Shown piece by piece: positions 60,452-64,000 of a stretch of DNA of 64,000 nt. Where the stretch lies: positions 1-64,000 of the forward strand of contig NZ_JAPDHW010000008.1 of assembly GCF_025971945.1 (NCBI RefSeq), read 5' to 3'. The notes under the pieces are model-generated. The model saw only the letters and a list, made by a program, of their open reading frames with translations. It did not search any database and was not told where the DNA came from. Position 1 is the first letter of the stretch. Each line of letters opens with the position of its first letter. Both the position numbers and the translations under genes were made by a program. Origin of the DNA: Chryseobacterium kimseyorum. GTDB lineage: Bacteria > Bacteroidota > Bacteroidia > Flavobacteriales > Weeksellaceae.

Positions 60452-62857
60452 ATGACAGAATTTGAAGATATAAATTTTGATGAAATCTTAGGCGACGGAT
60501 TTGATATTGTAGCTGAAGAAATTAATCTTTCTGATATTGACGAAAGCGCAAAAAACTCTGAACAGATCATTTTCCCGATTCTTCCGGTAAGAAATATGGT
60601 GATGTTTCCAAATGTAGTAATTCCTATTACAGCAGGGCGAAAAACATCAATTCAACTTTTGGAGGAAGCACAACAAAATGGTGATTTAATAGGAATTGTA
60701 AGTCAGAAAAATTCTGAAATTGAGCAGCCTGCAGAAAAAGATTTTTATCAGATCGGAACTCTTGCCAAGATCATAAAAATAATCAAACTTCCTGAAGGTA
60801 ACGTGACAGCGATCATGAAAGGTTTTCAGAGATTTAAAATAAAAAAAATCACAGACAGCCAACCTTATTTTAAGGGTGAGATTACAAGATTAAAAGACTC
60901 AAAAGCAAAAAATAAAGAAGAATACGAAGCTCTGCTGGAAAATGTAAAAGATTTAGCTTTAAAAATAATTGAGCTTGATCCTAACATCCCCAATGCGGCT
61001 AATTTCGCAATCAAGAATATCAACAATAATGATGATTTATTAAATTTCATCTGCACCAATGCCAGTTTTCCTTACCTGGAAAAACAGAAATTACTGGAAG
61101 AGAAAAGCTTAGTTGCCAGGGCCAATAGATGCTACGAGATGATGCATGAAGACTTCAGAAAGCTGGAACTGAGAAATCAGATTCATCAGAAAACTTCGAA
61201 AGATCTTGACAAGCAGCAGAGAGAATATTTCCTGAACCAACAGATCAGAACCATCCAGGATGAGTTGGGAGGCGGTCCGGAAAGCGATGTGGAAGATTTA
61301 TTGAAAAAGGGAAGCCAGAAAAAGTGGAAACCTGAAGTTGAAGAACATTTCCAGAAAGAGATCGGAAGATTACAGAGACAAAACCCAAATTCTCCAGACT
61401 ACAATGTTCAGAGAAATTATCTTGATTTCTTCACAGACCTTCCCTGGGAAACCTTTACCAAAGACACTTTCGACATCGAAAAAGCTGAAAAAGTTTTAGA
61501 CAAAGCACATTTCGGTTTAGAAGATATTAAGAAAAGAATTTTGGAACACATGGCTGTTCTAAAATTGAAAAACAATATGAAATCCCCAATTTTATTATTG
61601 GTAGGACCTCCGGGGGTTGGTAAAACTTCGCTTGGAAAATCCGTTGCCGATGCTTTGGGAAGAAAATATGTACGTGTTTCTCTGGGCGGACTTCATGACG
61701 AAAGTGAAATCCGTGGTCACAGAAAAACCTACATTGGTGCGATGGCAGGTAGAATTCTTCAGTCTATTAAAAAATCGGGAACGTCAAACCCTGTGATTGT
61801 TTTAGACGAAATCGATAAGGTTGGAAAAGGAATGCACGGCGACCCGAGCTCTGCATTACTTGAAGTACTTGATCCTGAGCAAAATAATGCTTTCTATGAT
61901 AACTTCCTGGAAATGGGTTATGATTTATCCAAAGTTATGTTTTTGGCAACGGCAAACTCACTTTCGACGATTCAGACTCCGCTGTTGGACAGAATGGAAA
62001 TTATTCAGATCGCAGGATATACCCTGGAAGAGAAAATCGAGATTGCCAAGAGACATTTAATCAAAAAACAGCAGGACGAAAACGGTTTGACGGCGAAATC
62101 TTTCAAACTTGGAAATGCTGAATTAAAACATATTATCGAAGCACACACTTCTGAAAGTGGAGTGAGAACTTTAGAGAAGAGAATTGCAGGAATTGCCCGT
62201 TGGGTAGCTTTGCAGACTGCCTTGGTGAAAGAATATGATGCTAAAATTTCTGTTGAGAAAGTAGATGAAATTTTAGGAGTTCCGAGACCGAAAAGCTTAT
62301 CTGAATTAACAGACGTGCCAGGTGTAGTAACCGGATTGGCATGGACAAGCGTTGGAGGAGACATTTTATTTATCGAAAGTATTACCAGCACCGGAAAAGG
62401 AAATCTTACGATGACCGGAAATCTGGGAACGGTGATGAAAGAATCTGCGACAATTGCTTTGGAATACATAAAAGCTAAGCATGAAGATTTAGGAATTACA
62501 GAAGATGATTTAGAAAAGAAAAACATCCACGTGCACGTTCCTGAAGGCGCAACTCCAAAAGACGGACCTTCAGCAGGAATCGCAATGCTGACTTCTATGG
62601 TTTCTACTTTCAGAAATAAAAAAGTGAGACCACACTTAGCGATGACCGGTGAAATTACGTTGAGAGGAAAAGTACTCCCTGTAGGCGGAATTAAAGAAAA
62701 ACTTCTTGCAGCAACGAGAGCGGGAATCAAAGAAGTAATTCTTTGCGAAGCCAACAGAAAAGATGTAGAAGAGATCAAGCAGGATTACCTGAAAAACCTG
62801 AAGGTAAATTATGTAAATTGGATGACTGAAGTTCTGGAACTCGCCATCGAAAAATAA
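60452..62857 (+). CDS. lon: ATP-dependent endopeptidase Lon
   Basis: An 801-residue Lon protease, which degrades misfolded and regulatory proteins in the cytoplasm. The N-terminal substrate-binding domain starts near residue 45 (IFPILPVRNMVMFPNVVIPI) with helical region to about 330. The AAA+ module has Walker A GPPGVGKTSLGKS near 388 and Walker B VIVLDEIDKVG near 450. The protease domain holds the catalytic dyad: serine in DGPSAGIAM near 707 and lysine in GGIKEKLLAATRAG near 750. Length is normal. A terminator follows; no heat-shock operator was recognised in the 256 bases upstream. Confidence 0.97.
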   Translation: MTEFEDINFDEILGDGFDIVAEEINLSDIDESAKNSEQIIFPILPVRNMVMFPNVVIPITAGRKTSIQLLEEAQQNGDLIGIVSQKNSEIEQPAEKDFYQIGTLAKIIKIIKLPEGNVTAIMKGFQRFKIKKITDSQPYFKGEITRLKDSKAKNKEEYEALLENVKDLALKIIELDPNIPNAANFAIKNINNNDDLLNFICTNASFPYLEKQKLLEEKSLVARANRCYEMMHEDFRKLELRNQIHQKTSKDLDKQQREYFLNQQIRTIQDELGGGPESDVEDLLKKGSQKKWKPEVEEHFQKEIGRLQRQNPNSPDYNVQRNYLDFFTDLPWETFTKDTFDIEKAEKVLDKAHFGLEDIKKRILEHMAVLKLKNNMKSPILLLVGPPGVGKTSLGKSVADALGRKYVRVSLGGLHDESEIRGHRKTYIGAMAGRILQSIKKSGTSNPVIVLDEIDKVGKGMHGDPSSALLEVLDPEQNNAFYDNFLEMGYDLSKVMFLATANSLSTIQTPLLDRMEIIQIAGYTLEEKIEIAKRHLIKKQQDENGLTAKSFKLGNAELKHIIEAHTSESGVRTLEKRIAGIARWVALQTALVKEYDAKISVEKVDEILGVPRPKSLSELTDVPGVVTGLAWTSVGGDILFIESITSTGKGNLTMTGNLGTVMKESATIALEYIKAKHEDLGITEDDLEKKNIHVHVPEGATPKDGPSAGIAMLTSMVSTFRNKKVRPHLAMTGEITLRGKVLPVGGIKEKLLAATRAGIKEVILCEANRKDVEEIKQDYLKNLKVNYVNWMTEVLELAIEK

Positions 62858-62877
62858 ATTTTTAATCATAAATATTT

Positions 62878-62905
62878 AAACCTCATCGTAAACGGTGAGG
62901 TTTTT
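62878..62905 (+). terminator. Intrinsic terminator of lon
   Basis: AAACCTCATCG pairs with CGGTGAGGTTT (one G-T pair) with loop TAAA and a T run, 20 bases after the lon stop. Confidence 0.9.
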
Positions 62906-62928
62906 GTTATTGGTAGAAAAACTTTATC

Positions 62929-64000
62929 ATGAACTTTTTTAAACTACCTTTTCTCCCAAAACTTGCTCTCGCAGTAATTTCGATCATCGGAATCGGCTAC
63001 CTCATCAAGCTAGGCCAAAGTATTTTAGCTCCATTTTTTTTAGCATTTCTGATGGCGATGCTTTTTTTGCCGATTGCTAATTTTTTTGAGAGAAGATTAA
63101 GGTTTCCAAGGTCAATTTCCACCATAGTTTCTGTTATGATGATGTTGGTAATTCTGACGGGTCTGATCTATTTCTTTGGTTCGCAGATTTCGAGTTTCAG
63201 TAGAGATTTGCCGCATTTAACCAAACAGTTCAATATGGTTTTTCACAATCTTCAGACATGGGTTTCACATACTTTTAATGTAAAGATTGACGAGCAACTT
63301 GATTATCTTGATCAGGGCTTAGGCAAACTGCTTTCTTCATCAGGAATTATTTTAGGATTTACGTTTGGGATTTTCTCCTCGAGTTTAGGATTCTTAGCTT
63401 TCTTCATTCTGTTTTTCATTTTCATTTTAAATTACAGAAGAATTTTAAATAATTTCATTGTCAATGTCTTTAATGAAAAGCATAAATCCAGCGTGCAGGA
63501 AGTTGTTTCTGAAGTAAGGATTATGACCAAAAGATATATCATCGGTCTCTGTCTTCAGATTGTAATTGTATCATCCCTTACGACGATCGTCCTGACCGTT
63601 CTCGGAGTTAAATATGCCATCTTACTAGGTGTTCTGACTGGTTTATTAAATGTAATTCCTTACATCGGCATCTGTATTTCACTGTTAATTTCCTGCTTTA
63701 TCGCCTTCGCTACCGGGACAGTTTCTACCTGCGTATATGTTGCGATTGGTTATGTGATTGTGCATGCCATTGACGGAAATATTGTACTTCCCTTCGTTGT
63801 GGGTTCAAAAGTAAAAATCAACGCCTTATTTTCATTTATCGGAATTCTTTTAGGCGAGCATCTTTGGGGAATTTCCGGAATGTTCCTTTGTATTCCCGCG
63901 ATTGCAATTATTAAAATTATTTTTGAAAGAGTGGACGGTTTACAGCCTTGGGGAAGACTTCTGGGTGAAGAAGAGAAGCCGGATAAAAAGAAAAAGAGCT
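62929..64000 (+). CDS. AI-2E family transporter, truncated by window end
   Basis: A frame open from ATG 62929 to the end of the window (357 complete codons). It encodes about eight hydrophobic helices: MNFFKLPFLPKLALAVISII, a two-helix hairpin to about residue 45, then a cytoplasmic/periplasmic segment (QISSFSRDLPHLTKQFNM) and a late cluster (LLNVIPYIGICISLLISCF, GILLGEHLWGISGMFLCIPA). Those late motifs are typical of the PF01594 AI-2E permease family, which exports AI-2 in some species and has other roles in others. The C-terminal lysine-rich tail is reached at the window edge, so probably only a few residues are missing. Starts 24 bases after the lon terminator. Confidence 0.88.
   Translation, partial: MNFFKLPFLPKLALAVISIIGIGYLIKLGQSILAPFFLAFLMAMLFLPIANFFERRLRFPRSISTIVSVMMMLVILTGLIYFFGSQISSFSRDLPHLTKQFNMVFHNLQTWVSHTFNVKIDEQLDYLDQGLGKLLSSSGIILGFTFGIFSSSLGFLAFFILFFIFILNYRRILNNFIVNVFNEKHKSSVQEVVSEVRIMTKRYIIGLCLQIVIVSSLTTIVLTVLGVKYAILLGVLTGLLNVIPYIGICISLLISCFIAFATGTVSTCVYVAIGYVIVHAIDGNIVLPFVVGSKVKINALFSFIGILLGEHLWGISGMFLCIPAIAIIKIIFERVDGLQPWGRLLGEEEKPDKKKKS

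Noticed and set aside
62005..62778. Long antisense open frame (257 codons) within lon
   Set aside because: It is a shadow of the lon coding sequence in the opposite strand, has no promoter or recognisable protein features, and lon is an intact conserved gene.

Overview
The window is a contiguous piece of an AT-rich bacterial chromosome from the Bacteroidota, most likely a Flavobacteriia member of the Chryseobacterium/Weeksellaceae type. This is inferred from gene content: a fused CcoN-CcoO oxidase subunit, a GLPGLI-family protein, WG-repeat, HU-CCDC81-type and GxxExxY proteins, Big_5-type lipoproteins and TonB receptors. It is supported by many copies of the Bacteroidota -7 promoter box TAnnTTTG and by the near absence of Shine-Dalgarno sequences. 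Species cannot be assigned from the sequence alone. I found no rRNA, tRNA, CRISPR array, transposase or prophage.

Layout. 0-12.7 kb: a HAD nucleotidase, an ECF sigma factor, metK with an unusual leader, a divergent oxyR/katA pair, then a forward run (enoyl-CoA hydratase, dCMP-type deaminase, xerD, NUDIX), followed by a reverse heme-binding / Ig-like lipoprotein / serine hydrolase group. 12.7-17.6 kb is the most rearranged part: a 21-bp tandem repeat, a 70-bp perfect direct repeat around a GLPGLI gene, a D-2-hydroxyacid dehydrogenase, and a GxxExxY gene bracketed by ~40-bp inverted repeats. 17.6-20.7 kb: a thiamine-type TonB receptor under a TPP riboswitch and a WG-repeat protein. 21-26.6 kb: two different aconitases in tandem. 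26.6-35.9 kb: a LytTR two-component pair, a DUF5694-like protein, a flavin disulfide reductase, an outer-membrane barrel protein, a panB/membrane protein/rluA operon and a Crp-family regulator. 36-44.8 kb: a complete cbb3 cytochrome oxidase locus (ccoI, ccoS, ccoNO, ccoQ, ccoP, ccoG, ccoH and a SafE-like gene). 45-64 kb: a hydrolase, serS, a small glycan-type cluster (asnB, flippase, glycosyltransferase, methyltransferase), an mlaD plus two Fe-S protein operon, a parvulin-type foldase, lon, and an AI-2E-family permease cut by the window end.

How the parts fit. The cbb3 locus and the adjacent Crp-family regulator form a low-oxygen respiration module. OxyR and KatA form a peroxide-defence module. 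MetK and the TonB receptor are each preceded by a cofactor-sensing leader RNA.

The strongest candidate for something new is the metK leader. It combines a good promoter, a SAM-II-like aptamer, and a 28-codon open frame whose AUG lies inside the conserved 3' part of the aptamer and whose stop codon is one base from the metK AUG. This suggests that SAM could control metK through a leader peptide. Other signals worth following are the GxxExxY inverted-repeat cassette, the start-less heptad-repeat frame, and several -7 boxes so close to start codons that leaderless mRNAs are predicted.
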